From NCBI GenBank assembly GCA_027625915.1, contig JANTQA010000008.1, positions 7,603,501-7,667,500 of the forward strand: a stretch of DNA of 64,000 bases, read 5' to 3'. The DNA comes from Anaeramoeba flamelloides. Taxonomy: Eukaryota; Metamonada; Anaeramoebidae. Numbering within the stretch: position 1 is the stretch's first letter; the number at the start of each line of letters is the position of its first letter. The position numbers and the translations under genes were made by a program. Below are positions 43,741 through 55,217 of the stretch, piece by piece. The notes under the pieces were generated by a model. That model did not search any database and was not told where the DNA came from. It saw only the letters and a list, made by a program, of their open reading frames with translations.

Positions 43741-45838
43741 CATTGATCAGTAATTCCTGATAATTTTTTTTTGAAAATTTGTTTTATTTTGAAGGGGGAA
43801 AATTAATTTCCACTTCCATCCAAAATTTATTTATTAATTTGAAGAAATCGAGTAATTTTTTTGTTGCTTGACTCAATTTTTTAAATAATAAAAACAAAAA
43901 CAACAATCATCTTTTCTCTAACCCCTAAATTTTTTTTTAGTAAATTATTTTTTTTTTTTGTTTTCGATTTTATACTTTTATTAAATTTAAAAATTAAGTA
44001 ATAATACAAATAAAAAATATTTCTATTTGGATATGGAAAACATTTTAATGTGAAAAAGATATGTCGTTTTCAAAAATTTTTGTATTTTTTATTTTTTCTA
44101 ATTTCCAATAATCCAGACCAAAAATAATATTGATTCTAATGATGATTATTAAAAATTAAAAGAGAATTATTGATCAATAAACTAATCACTAGAAACATTT
44201 TGTAGATAATAAACTGATGAAATTTTTTGCTTATTGTAAAAATATAATTAAAAATCTATTAATTTGGAAATTAAAAATGAAGAGTTACTTGTTGAAATTT
44301 GAATTTAACAAGCTTATAAAAGTTCAGATACTCTACTTTTTGATCATAAGAGATTTAGATAATATATATATTTATATCGATAAAGGAAATGTCTTGAAAT
44401 ACTACACAATTTGGAAACATAAGAAGATATTTTTTTTTTTTAAAAAAAACACCAATTGAATTTCAAATTCAAAAGGATTGTATACTTTAGTTAGTTTAGA
44501 GTAAGACTGAAAAAAAGTATTTAATTACTTTTTTTGAAGGAATTTTATAGAAAAAAAATAAGATTTAATAGAAATCGAGAATTTAGTAAAATTTCCATAA
44601 TAAGATACACCTTTTGAGATTATTTATTATGAAGCCGGGTTTAAAAATTTCAAATTCGTATTGAAAATAAAACCAATTTTAACTTGAATGGTAAGTTGTC
44701 GTTATATTTTATCCTTTTTTAATTGAAGAAATTAACAAAAAAGAGAAATTTATTATTACAACTAATAGAAAGGCAAGTTTAATTTCACTTTTGGTTTAAA
44801 AATCATTTTGCTTTGGTGGTATTTGTTTTACACTTTGTACAGAAAAAAATTGGATTTATTTTTTTAAGATTCAAATTGAAATTTTATTTCAATTTCTCCC
44901 AAAAATAAAAATGTTTTTATTTTTTTATTAAATTTGCTCAAAAAAAAGTAATTTCCCACCTTTTTGACTGACTTTAAATTAATTTGAAAATAAAAACCAA
45001 AAAAATAACAATTTTCAAAAAATAAATAATTTTAATTCTTCAATACACAATCATAATCACTTAAATTAACATATAATGATGGTTTTTCTATTTTAGATTA
45101 CAAATTTATACATCCAGCTCCCCTTAAAAATATCCTAAAGATTTAGAGTCAAGAAAAAAAAATTAAAAAACGTGTTTCAGATTTAGATAACAATAAGAGA
45201 AAATAATAATAATAACTCTGGTATTGTGAATAAAAAGAACCCTCATTTATATTATCATTCATAGTTGATAAAAAAAAATTGAGATTCTTTAAAATAACCA
45301 GATAGGAAAGGTTTAGAAATTAGGAAAATTCTGTCAAGTGCCAAGCTTTTTTTTTGTTTCAAAAATCTAAAGATAAATTTTAAAATTTTCAATCAAGATC
45401 AAAAATTAAAAAAACTATCATATATTTTCCAAAATTCAAACGAATAGCGTAAAACCGAATGGTTTTTTTGTAAATTCTTTTAAATGATACAAAACCTAAC
45501 AAAATAATAGGAATAATAATTTTCACTCTTCAAAAGTTAACAAATAAAGAATTTTGGCTAGGGTTTATTGCAAAAGTGAAACCTTAAATGCAATTTCATA
45601 TGTTTTGTGTGTTTATAAATATTGTTCAAATTTTCAACAACAAATATTATTGAAATTCAAAATACAATATAATATTACAAAAAATCATTAACTTTTAACA
45701 AAGTAAACAACTTTCGAAAGTTTTTCCTCTTTATAGGTATTGAAATATGTCGAGAAGAGCTTGAAAGGTTATTAAATTAAAGGAGTGTTTGAAGGGTATG
45801 GTGTGCTTTAATCTTTGTTCAGATCAAGTGCTCTTTTG

Positions 45839-47344
45839 ATGTTTAAAGGAGATTATCATTTTTTTACAAAATCTGTGTATCATTTTTTAAAAAAGTTTGC
45901 TTTTAATTTTCAAATGTCTGCAAGTGACGACGATCCTTTGATTGGAAGGTGGTGTCATATTTTTGGTGAGTATAGAGTTTTACCTTCGTCTTCATGGCAC
46001 ACTGTAAATTACGATACAGGTGTGCCCTGTTTGGGAGATTTGCCTGTGTGTTTAGAATTAACTTCTGATAGGGAAATTCTCGAAAAAAAACAAAGTAATG
46101 AAAATTCTGAAAAGTGTAACTACAGATTATCGAACGACAACCAAGAAAGCAATGAAAAAGTTGAAAAAGTTCAAAAGGATCAAAATCAAATACAAGTAAA
46201 AAATTCCACAATCAACAAAACAAAAAAAATAAAAACAATTAAATATGTGTCTAACGAGGGTTATCTTAAAAATAAGCAAGCACTGTTTTCATTTTTTCAA
46301 CAATTACAAGGGCAATTAGGACTAACTTCTCCTAGTTCAGATTCTCTATCCCTTCAGAAAGTCATCAATCAAGAACAATTATTTCAGCTTGTAAAAAATT
46401 TTAATTCAAACAAACAGCAACAAAAAATCAATAAAAAAATACACAACGATGACCTCCAAAAGAATAACATTTTAAAAAAATTTGATAGCTACGGATTTTC
46501 AACAAACGATTCAGGAAATGTAACCGCACAGGTACAAATTGAAGAAGAAAATGAAAAAGAAAATGAAGATGAAAAAGAAAAAGAAAAAGAAAAGGAAAAA
46601 GAAAAAGAAAAAGAAAAGGAAAAGGAAAAGGAAAAATTAACAGAGACCGAAACAGAAATTGAAATTGAGAAAGAGATAAATGATCACAATAGGTTTGAGA
46701 ATAATAAAATTGAAGAAAACAAAAAAAATCAATTAAATTCTTGTGGGATTTGCTTTTGTGTTCCGAGTGATCCTGTTATTACTATCTGTGGTCATTTATA
46801 TTGCATATCTTGTTTATATCAATGGTTCAACCGACAAAAATACTTTTGTCCCATTTGTAAACATAAAATAACTAAAAAGCAGCAGATTATTCCAATCTAT
46901 GGAAGGAATTTCTACAATAATGAAAATTCCACTCACTCTTATAATACTTTAACATTTCCAAATTATGGGTTACCAAATACTACTAATAATGGAAGAATTA
47001 ATAGCAGTGGAAACGATAACGGCAACGGTAACGGCAATGGTAATGTTAATGATATAAATGCCCTCAATGCCTCGAATCATACTGAAATACTTGAAAATGA
47101 TGTAGATTTCCGAATAGGATTTGGAAACTTCCCTTCAATGTTTGGATTGCAACTTAGTCTATTCCCGGGCTTAACTTTCCCCTTTTTTAATAATAATAAT
47201 ACAAACAATGAAGAGAATAGAAACAATGACCAAGATAACGATCAAACAGATTTTGTACTGGATGAAGAAAGAAGACAAAAGGTCATATACAGGCTATTTG
47301 TTTTCATTGCAATTCTAATTTTTTTCACAATTGTTTTATTTTAA
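45839..47344 (+). CDS. RNF5/RNF185-type RING E3 ligase with C-terminal membrane anchor
   Basis: Probable membrane-anchored ubiquitin ligase; relatives RNF5 and RNF185 act in ER-associated degradation. From ATG 45839 it is 501 aa; ATG 45914 (MSASDDDPLIG) is an equally possible start, since the codons before it are very T-rich. A C3HC4 RING begins at about residue 302: CGICFC, CGHLYCISCLYQWF, CPICKHKI, followed by the family's hallmark IIPIYGRN. The last 20 or so residues form one hydrophobic segment (RLFVFIAILIFFTIVLF), a tail anchor as in RNF5. It is much longer than human RNF5 (180 aa) because of an N-terminal region of unknown type (GRWCHIFGEYRVLPSSSWHT), Gln/Lys-rich stretches and a KE tract (nt 46545-46660). 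RNF5 has two C-terminal membrane spans; only one is clear here. Confidence 0.9.
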   Translation: MFKGDYHFFTKSVYHFLKKFAFNFQMSASDDDPLIGRWCHIFGEYRVLPSSSWHTVNYDTGVPCLGDLPVCLELTSDREILEKKQSNENSEKCNYRLSNDNQESNEKVEKVQKDQNQIQVKNSTINKTKKIKTIKYVSNEGYLKNKQALFSFFQQLQGQLGLTSPSSDSLSLQKVINQEQLFQLVKNFNSNKQQQKINKKIHNDDLQKNNILKKFDSYGFSTNDSGNVTAQVQIEEENEKENEDEKEKEKEKEKEKEKEKEKEKEKLTETETEIEIEKEINDHNRFENNKIEENKKNQLNSCGICFCVPSDPVITICGHLYCISCLYQWFNRQKYFCPICKHKITKKQQIIPIYGRNFYNNENSTHSYNTLTFPNYGLPNTTNNGRINSSGNDNGNGNGNGNVNDINALNASNHTEILENDVDFRIGFGNFPSMFGLQLSLFPGLTFPFFNNNNTNNEENRNNDQDNDQTDFVLDEERRQKVIYRLFVFIAILIFFTIVLF

Positions 47345-49033
47345 ATTTATTTGTTTTCAATGATAATTAAAATATAACCTACATTTTAGGATTTGGTAAA
47401 TAAATAAAAATTGCAGGCAAATTGCTTTTTTGAAATTTTACCTAAATTTTCTTCTGGGTGTTACATTTTTTTTTAATCCTTTTCCAAACCAATTTTATTT
47501 TATTCTGATCAGAATTCCTTTATTCAATCTTAAACTATTCTTGGTCATTTTTTTGGATGTGAAAAAAAAAAAAAAAACAATCTCTATTCTTTAGTAATAT
47601 TACTCTTTTAAAAAAGAAGTTAAAATTTCAAATAGAACACTTATATGTTAATTATCACTCTATTTTATTTGTATTTGAAAATAAAAATGATCACAAAATT
47701 TTATAAAAATCGTTTATATAAACATTTAAATAAAATCAGGTAGATAACTATAACGGAGATTTCTATCATACGAAAATTTCAAGGTCTTTAGATTATTCAA
47801 ATATCCTTGGTTTTTGACTTTTTGCTGAAAAACTAGAAGATAAATATTCCCAGATTTTAATAAAAAATTATACACTCACAAAATAAATAAAATTTAAAAA
47901 AAATTGACAAAACAATCTAATCAATTATTTCATACTTTCGCTTATAGAAAAGACATTGATTTTAGAAAAAGTCCCGATTTTGGAAATTAATTTACAATGA
48001 ACATTGATATTTTAAAAAGAAACCTAAAGTTTTAAAATGTATGTATAAAATGATTAATGGTACTATTTATTTTATCAAAATTGAATTGTAGTAATAAAAA
48101 TCTTATTTTTCTCTTTCATTTTTTTTTTATTTTATTATTAAAAAGTTAGATTTCATTTTCATTTCGAAATTAATGTCTTGAATATTTTTTCAAAAAAATT
48201 TAGCTTGATTTTTTACATAAAAATATTTTTTTTTTTATCAGTGTACTTGGGTATATTTCGAATAAAGTTGAAATAATATTTCAAAATAATATCTATTAGA
48301 TTAATTATTTAAAATTTTGAATTATTTAATTTTTTAGTAACTAATCTACATTCCAAGAAACAATAAGAAAGATATTTTGTAACTTTATTCTCTGATTCTG
48401 GTTGAATCAGTCTTGAAATTTGTCTCAAAATACATATTTTATTCTGGAATTGTTTAGGTTTCTTAATACTGGTATTTGAATAATAAACTGGAATAATTTT
48501 CACTTCATTTTTGGTATCCGTTTTTATATAGATTCACAAACTACTTTATACTTTTTTTGAGAACACTTTATATAAGAAAAAAAAATCTGGAAAGGAAGCG
48601 AAATTTTTTCCTATTTATAACTCAAATACCAATATTACTAGGATCTTTTTCCCTTGAGTTGAACACCAAATAGTACTATTTTGCCAATTACGATTCAGAC
48701 AGGCATTTGACTCATGTACCACTTGTTAGATTTACACTCAAGAATGAGATACTTTAATTTTTGACTTCTTCATAATAAATGACCATATCTTAAAAGAAAA
48801 TTTCCTTTATAACTGTTCACTTAAAACACCTATTGGTCGGTTTTTTGTCTGATAGAATTATGTTGACAAAGATAGTGAAATGTTGGTTTACCCAAAATGC
48901 TATTTCAATAGGAATATATTTTTATTTGCTTTCTGAAATCATTTTTCAAACTTTTTTTCACACCAATTTGTGAAATTGAAAAATTTTTTGTTTACTTTGA
49001 AACAGGATCTTAAATTACAACACCTGAACTCTT
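47345..49033. other. Intergenic spacer, 1.7 kb
   Basis: AT-rich. An R4-like segment (about 48160-48775) with a family D MITE inside it (48469-48632) fills much of the right half. No gene. The last 200 bp should contain the promoter of the small acidic protein gene. Confidence 0.5.
48469..48632. mobile_element. Family D MITE
   Basis: CTGGTATTTGAATAATAAAC on the left and TATTTATAACTCAAATACCA on the right, about 164 bp, flanked by TA on both sides (AATA/TATT). R4-like sequence appears on either side, so it probably jumped into an R4 copy. Confidence 0.75.
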
Positions 49034-49615
49034 ATGAATGATTTTGAACAAACCAAACAAACAGAAACAAACAACGCCAACAAACAAGAAAAAAACAAAT
49101 TAATGGCTACAACACAAGAAAACAAACAAAAAGAAGAAATTTCAGAAACACAAATTATTATTCTTGATTCTGATCATGAAAAACAAGAAGAAACAGACTC
49201 TGACGAAGATCAAAATTCTGAATCTGAGTCGGGATCTGAAGCAGGAACCGAAACTCAAACTGAAACTGAATCTGAGTCTGAGAATGGTTCTGAATCTGAA
49301 CACGAGAACGTTACCGAGTCTGAATCCGAACAAGAAACCTTTTCTGATTCCTGGTTGGAAGCTCTCACAAAAAAGCAAAGAGCAATCCTAAATGGTGGGA
49401 TTTGTTTCAAAGACTTTACAAAATGTTCAAGAACGGAAGATTTGCCACTCTTTGTGTTTCGGATCAAAAGGGTATTCAAAAAACAAAATTTGGACAACCA
49501 GAAGAATTTGTTGAAAAAAAGATATTTAATTCCAAAAGAAGAATTAATTAAAATCTTTAATAGCTCGAACAGATCTCAAAATCTTGAATCAATCATAAGT
49601 AAACTTAAAAAATAA
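49034..49615 (+). CDS. Small acidic protein with a predicted SUMO-interacting motif
   Basis: 193 aa, single exon. Not recognised as a known family. Residues 1-35 are Gln/Asn/Thr/Lys-rich; residues 41-47 are IIILDSD, a hydrophobic core followed by acidic residues, the textbook form of a SUMO-interacting motif. Residues 48-105 are an almost pure Ser/Glu/Asp/Thr tract (SESESGSE, TETESESE). From about 105 there is a basic, probably helical domain (WLEALTKKQRAILNGGICF, then VFRIKRVFKKQN and a Lys-rich end) that looks folded. The GC content is higher than in flanking DNA and the frame is clean, so I accept it as a gene. A nuclear role is plausible from the motif but unproven. Confidence 0.7.
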   Translation: MNDFEQTKQTETNNANKQEKNKLMATTQENKQKEEISETQIIILDSDHEKQEETDSDEDQNSESESGSEAGTETQTETESESENGSESEHENVTESESEQETFSDSWLEALTKKQRAILNGGICFKDFTKCSRTEDLPLFVFRIKRVFKKQNLDNQKNLLKKRYLIPKEELIKIFNSSNRSQNLESIISKLKK

Positions 49616-50855
49616 GAAAACAACCCCACACAGTAACACTCATTGTTTAAACAGTAAACAATTTTTAATTTCTCCCTTCACAAGCCCCAATATAAAATCG
49701 AGTTTATGGATAACTTTTCAAAAGTATGTAAAAATAATTTTTGGCATCAATTAAGGATAACTAAAAACACGAAATGGGGAAAAAATTATTTGTTTATCTT
49801 GTAATTACCAATCTATCGATATATGACATAAAACCACCAAATACCAAAAGGCCAAAAAATTATTTTAATAAATAGGAAGAAATCAGTCAAAATTATCAAA
49901 AAATTGCATTGCGATAAAAAATTTTTAGGCTGTAATTTCTTTTTACGATCTGGATAAAATAAAAAAGAATTTTCTTTTTTTTTTCAATATTCTTTTTAGA
50001 AAAAAGAAATTTTCATGGAACCTTTGATAAATTTTTCAAAGAAGAAAGTCCAATATTGCTATTTTTTTTTAATAATTCCAAAAAAAAATTCGAACAAAAT
50101 CAAAATAAAAAAAAACCGAAAAAAGATTTTTTTGTTTTTATTTTAAAGTTTACAATACCTGAAGAATCAAATAAATGAAAAAAAAATATTTCAAGCTATC
50201 TAAATGGGGTTTCTGACAGGAAAATTAAAAGACCAAGTGTTGGGAAGCACTTGTCGTTTCTCGTCAAATAAAACTTTCTCAAAAGTTTGGTATCTGGACC
50301 TTTTTATTGTATTTATGATAAACAATAGTTTGTGAGTGTTTGTTGTTCCTATTAAAAATTTCTGTTTCTTTTTGAAGGTTTCAGATCTGTTATTTTTTGT
50401 TTTTATATGTGTTTTTTAAGAGCAATATATTGTACGTGTACATTTTTTCTATTTTCTTCTTCATCTTGAAAGTTTGAAAGAAGGATAGTATTTATAGAAA
50501 ATGTTTTTTTTTTCGTTTTTCAGATTATAAATAACTAAATGTGGTTCCCAATAAAAAAATAATTATAAAACTATATTGAACATCTTTATAACATAAATCA
50601 GGTTTATATTGTGATTTGTTAATAAAAAAAATATTATAATTTTTTGTATTAAAATTTGTAAATTTTTATTATTTTATAAATTTTCACATTTTTAAATAAA
50701 TTTTTTATTTTCAGAAAAAATGGTAAAAAAGCAATAAAATTATAAAGAATTACCACAATTCTTTATAAAAAATTGTTTTTAAATAGCATTTTTCCAATTG
50801 AAACGGTTTTAGACAATATTTTTTAATCGGGTGGGTTATTTTAACAAAATGTCTG

Positions 50856-50889
<34 letters not shown>

Positions 50890-50903
50890 TATATATATAT
50901 ATT
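50856..50903. repeat. (CA)n(TA)n microsatellite at a transposon edge
   Basis: About 15 CA units then TA units, ending a few bases before the left inverted repeat of the Tc1/mariner relic. Confidence 0.9.
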
Positions 50904-50908
50904 ATTTA

Positions 50909-51940
50909 TAAACTCAATTCCAAAAATTGGGGCACACCTTCAAAATCAATTTAATTCCAAGAAAAGTGATATTTGACCCTTAAATAGAAACATTAGATAT
51001 TAACAATCAATAGAAATAATTTTAAAGTTAATTATTTATCATTTTTTTTCATTATTTTTTGATTTTTGATTTTCAATAATTTTTTTGATTTTTTTTGGAT
51101 TCTTTTTTTTTCAAAACTTTTCGAAAATCTCAAAATCACTTTAAAATGAAATTTAAAAGTTTTCATTCTGATCACAAAAAAAAATTTTTTTTTTCTCTCA
51201 AAAAGAAAAAAGATTCTTTTTTTATCGAGAAAAAATTTTTTGAAAAAAAATCATTATATGGGGTGCTAGAGCACATTACCTACAAACAGACCTTATTATC
51301 ACTAATGGAAGTGTGAATACTGAATGTATTATTAATGATATTATCAAAAAAAATCAAATGTAATTCAACTGGCTAATTCAGAATATGGTGAGTTGAAATG
51401 GTTTTTCCAAAAGGATGGAGCTTGTCCACATACCTCAACAAAAACTCAAACTTACTTAAATCGGGGATGTAATGTTCTGGGCCCTTGACCCCCAATTCTA
51501 CAAATTTAAATCCAATTGGGAATTTATGGATACTAAACTGAAAAATTGTAACCAAAAAACGAAGAAGAATTTTTAAAATTTTCACTAATGTAAGAAATAT
51601 TTTGAGTTGGGAAACCTAAGAAAATTAGTAAACTCAATATTTAAAACGATAGATTTAGTTATCAAAAGACAAGCTGAATCTATTAATGGTTTTTATTAAT
51701 TTTTCTTTCAATAAAAATGGATTTTTGGGTAACCGTGTTCCAAAAATAGGGGCACACTTTTTTTTATTTTTTCTTTTTTATTTTTCGAATTGAATTTTAA
51801 ATTTACTATAAAATATATAAATAGTATTAATTAAATATTTTCGGGTCTTTTATTATTTTAATGTTTAAGTATTATGTATTTTGGAGTATATTTTTATTAA
51901 TGTAATTTTTTTTTTATGTCCCATTTTTTGGAATTGAGTT

Positions 51941-51942
<2 letters not shown>
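50909..51942 (+). mobile_element. Tc1/mariner transposon with a decayed transposase
   Basis: Ends are AAACTCAATTCCAAAAATTG (left) and its match CATTTTTTGGAATTGAGTTT (right), about 30 bp inverted repeats at TA-rich flanks. The plus strand at about 51240-51570 carries transposase remnants in more than one frame: W-G-V-like start, FFQKDGACPHTS (equivalent to the family's 'FQQDNAPxHTS', with the second catalytic Asp), and PNSTNLNPIGNLW (equivalent to 'SPDLNPIENLW', with the third catalytic Asp changed to Asn). Several stops and at least one frame change make it inactive. A third, internal copy of the left end (TTCCAAAAATAGGGGCACAC) at about 51735 suggests a deleted derivative is fused on its right side. 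Confidence 0.82.
51240..51570 (+). pseudogene. Tc1/mariner transposase remnant (DDE/D type)
   Basis: Fragments of the C-terminal half of the catalytic domain, with motifs FFQKDGACPHTS and NLNPIGNLW in different frames and intervening stops. The N-terminal DNA-binding part is not recognisable. It lies within the element above and supports classifying the TIR families here as Tc1/mariner-like. Confidence 0.75.

Positions 51943-51964
<22 letters not shown>
51943..51964. repeat. (TA)n junction between two transposons
   Basis: A pure TA run joining the right end of the Tc1/mariner relic to the left end of the next TIR element with no other sequence between. Confidence 0.95.
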
Positions 51965-51973
<9 letters not shown>

Positions 51974-52663
51974 TTCAGTCAAAGGGGCCCAGTTGTAATG
52001 GTGTAATACATGTGTTTAAAGGGTTTGCATAGATATTAGAAGAAAAATTTTATTTTGGAAATTTTCAAAATTGAAATCAGTTTTTCACATTTTTTCACAT
52101 TTTTGTTTTTTTTTTTAGATTTTTTTTTTCAAAACGTCATTCAGTTGCAAAAAATTTTTTTATTGCAAGATCAATAGTCACTTGGTAAAAATGTGTTATT
52201 CTAAGGCTATTGAAACCATGGAAAGATTGTAGAGAAATCTATTGATTCCTATTGCAATTCTATTCGATCTTTGATCTTGGTATTTGCTTAATAAATGTGA
52301 AAATTTTTCACTTCATTTTCATTTTCTTTTTCAAATAGAGACCACAAATACCAACAAACTTCGTTTAGGGGCTTAATTTGTAAAAGAAAAGTATGGAAAA
52401 TGAAGTGAAAAATGTTTCCTATTTATTATTCAAATACCAGTAAAAGTTCAAAACGAACATCGTTGTTTTTCTCAATGGTTCCCTAAGAATTAGAGTTTTT
52501 CAATTTTAAAGAAAATCTATTGATTAATTAGTTTTCTTTCAGACATGTATTAACCATTCTTTGGAGTATATTATTCTGTTTATTTCTTATTTTTTCTTCA
52601 AAGGTCAATTATATAAAATAATTGATATTTGAAAAAAAACTTGGGCCCCTTTGACTGAAATAG

Positions 52664-52668
<5 letters not shown>
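51964..52668. mobile_element. Family B-like TIR element, carrying a family D MITE
   Basis: Ends TTTCAGTCAAAGGGGCCCAG (left) and TTGGGCCCCTTTGACTGAAA (right), near-perfect inverted repeats of about 30 bp, bounded on both sides by TA microsatellites. The TIR resembles family B at 58470 (TTTCAGTCATGTGGCCCAG). A family D MITE (52276-52440) sits in the middle. No ORF. Confidence 0.8.
52276..52440. mobile_element. Family D MITE nested in the family B-like element
   Basis: TTGGTATTTGCTTAATAAAT on the left, TTTATTATTCAAATACCAG then TA on the right; central arms TTTTTCACTTCATTTTCATT and AAAATGAAGTGAAAAATGTT are near-perfect complements. Non-coding. Confidence 0.75.

Positions 52669-52695
<27 letters not shown>
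52669..52695. repeat. (TA)n junction between two transposons
   Basis: A pure TA run directly joining the family B-like element to the family E element. Confidence 0.95.
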
Positions 52696-52699
<4 letters not shown>

Positions 52700-52838
52700 C
52701 TTTTTCAAAAATTGTGATTCACTTGAAATAATAAATTAAAAAAAAAAAAAATTAATATCCTTTGGTATTCAAGAAGAATTAATAACTAAATCTGATTGGT
52801 AATTCACTTTTAAGTCATTCTAAATGTATAAAATCCTG

Positions 52839-52876
<38 letters not shown>

Positions 52877-53277
52877 AAAGTGAGTCAGAATTTTTGAAAT
52901 GAGCATTAGTGATTTTTTATAACTGAACTTTAACTGAAAAAAAGTTGAACAACAAGATTTTTTATGAATAGAAAAATACATTTTCAAAGAAACTACATAG
53001 TCACAATTTTCATAGTGATTATTTGTCTTTTCGAAGATCTTTTTTTTTTTTTAAAATGATATTTTTTTTTAAAAAAAGAAAAAAAGAAAAACAATTTTTA
53101 AAAAAAAAAAAAAAAAAATGTAAAAATCAAAACCAAAACAAAAAATTTAAAAAATGAGAAAAAATGATTTTAATGAAAAATAAAAATTTTATTTTGAGAA
53201 GAATAGAATTAAATTCATTGAATATGTTGTATTTCTTTAGTAAAGATGGGCCACTTTGGCTGAAAAAGAGAGTTATA
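52694..53277 (+). mobile_element. Family E TIR element
   Basis: Left end ATAAACTCTTTTTCAAAAAT, right end GGCCACTTTGGCTGAAAAAG, then AGAGTTATA. The first 15 bases of the two ends are inverted repeats. Related copies are at 24370-24985 (reversed) and 42076-43230 (interrupted). Non-coding. Confidence 0.65.
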
Positions 53278-55060
53278 ATAAAATATATAATTTGTGTAAT
53301 CTTTTATAACACCAATAAAAAGGGTTGAAAATTTTTATTTAGCTTTTTACAATAGCAAAAAAAAATTTGTTTATATTATCATTTTTCTCTAATTTTTGAT
53401 TTAGGTTGTTTTTCCTATATAAGTGGAATTCTATCAAATATTAGAACACCCTTTCAAAATTTTATATCACCTATAGAACATAATTATAACATATGATATT
53501 TTTTTTTGTAATTTTGGTGACAAGTAAAAAAAATTTGAAAAAGAAAAATGTTATAACTATTCACAAATAAAAATTATTTAACAATTTTTTCATAACTATT
53601 TTTTATGTTTTTTTGTTGTTTTGTGTAGCCAAACAAAGGTTCTTTAATCAGATTAATTCAAATTAATATATAATATTTTGGAAAAAATAATCACACTGGG
53701 AATTTAGATAAGATGAAGATGTTCTTGATGAAAGAAAAAAAAAAACAAGTAAAAAGTTAAAAAAGGGTTTATATTTCTTCTAGAAAATGAATTGGAAAAA
53801 AGAAAATAATGCATATATTTTGGTTGTACTAAATGAATTGATTTTAACTGAGTCATTTTCCAAATATTTCTGAAAAATGTTTGAACCTGATTAATAACTT
53901 TTTAAAAAATCGATTTAATTCAAGAATAATCCAAAAATTATAAAATTTCATTTTTAATTTTTCTCTTTTTGTTAATAAAAAAAAAAAATTAAAAATATGG
54001 GTAAATTATTTTTTTGAAAAATTAATAAAATCTTTTGTAACTGAAAATAAAAATTAATTTCAAAGAATATATCAAGAACATTAAAATTTCAAAATAAGAT
54101 ATAATAAATTCTATTATACCAAATATTTACTCTTTTTCTTTTTTACATTCTCAATTATTATTGAAAAGACCTTTTAGTTATTCAACTTTTGTTAAAAAAT
54201 TTTATCCAAATATTGATAATTAGTAGTTAACATTTTTATAAAAACTGGCCGAGATTTCCGAAAAAATAAACTATAAAGGTAGTTTTATAGAAGTTTTAAA
54301 CGAGTATTAAAGCTAATAACCCACATACAGAAAAATATAATGATAGAGGAAAAATAAACCTAAAAATTTGTTTGAGGAAAATTGTTCAGTGAAAAACAAT
54401 GGAAAAATTACTGATAATCACACTTTTTTAAAAAAAAGAGTATATGGTAGTAAAAAAAAATACAGGGCATGAAAAAAATCCCTGGAAAGAATTTTTAATT
54501 GTGAATATTTAGGAAAATAGTTGTGTATTTTCGTTTATTTTCAATCAAATCCTTTTTTTTTTAGAATCAAACATTTCAAAATTTTAACTCACCAACTTAT
54601 TAGAATGATGATAAATGAAATTATACTTGTTCGAGAAACTCTTCAATCAATCAAAAAAAAAAACATAAAAATTATCTTGTCATAACGATTGTAAACCTCT
54701 ATAAAATTCAATTATTGTTTTCAAAAAAAAGTAGATCTATTAAGGTTATCAAATAATTACTGAGTGTTCTATAGACATCTAATTTTAATGAACTTTTAGT
54801 AGGTTTATTACTAGGTACATAAAAAATTTGGTTATATATAAAACGGATTTGATTGAAAATATTTGCGAAATACAAAACAATTTTATAAATATTATAAGTA
54901 AAAACCTTGTCAGGGATTTTTTTCATTTAGGATATTTTTTTAGCTGCTATACATTAAATTGGTTCAGCTACACCCTTAAGTTCGAAAAAAAAACCAACAA
55001 GAATTGTAGTAAAATATAACTTGAAAGTGAAATGTTTAAAAAATAAAATCATGATATTTA

Positions 55061-55217
55061 CTAATATTTGAATTCTAAAAGGAGAAAATCTTTTGACTTC
55101 ATTTACCATATTTTTCATTTAACAAGAGTTCTCTAAGAAGTAGGCTGTAATTTGTGGCTTTATTTGAAAAAGGAGAAAGGAAATTGAAAATTTTTCCTCT
55201 TTTAATTCAATTACCTG
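55061..55217. mobile_element. Family D MITE, diverged
   Basis: CTAATATTTGAATTCTAAAA to TTTTAATTCAATTACCTG, flanked by TA on both sides, with the family's inner arms (TTGACTTCATTT, GAAAATTTTTCC). Confidence 0.65.

Larger units (their letters stand above)
41498..45838. other. Intergenic spacer, 4.3 kb
   Basis: No supported gene. It holds a family E element (about 42076-43230) interrupted by a family A element (42124-42660), a (CA)n(TA)n tract (43667-43738), and a degenerate diffuse repeat at about 45310-45500. Short AT-rich ORFs at 41747-41965 and 44217-44459 look like chance. The right end must contain the RING-gene promoter. Confidence 0.55.

Noticed and set aside
44217-44459. An 80-codon ATG frame
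   Set aside because: Lys/Ile/Phe-rich, as random AT-rich sequence gives; no domain and no neighbours that support it.
50195-50310. A small stem-loop (AAGTGTTGGGAAGCACTT) in a spacer
   Set aside because: A five-base-pair stem in AT-rich DNA is expected by chance, and nothing around it suggests an RNA gene.
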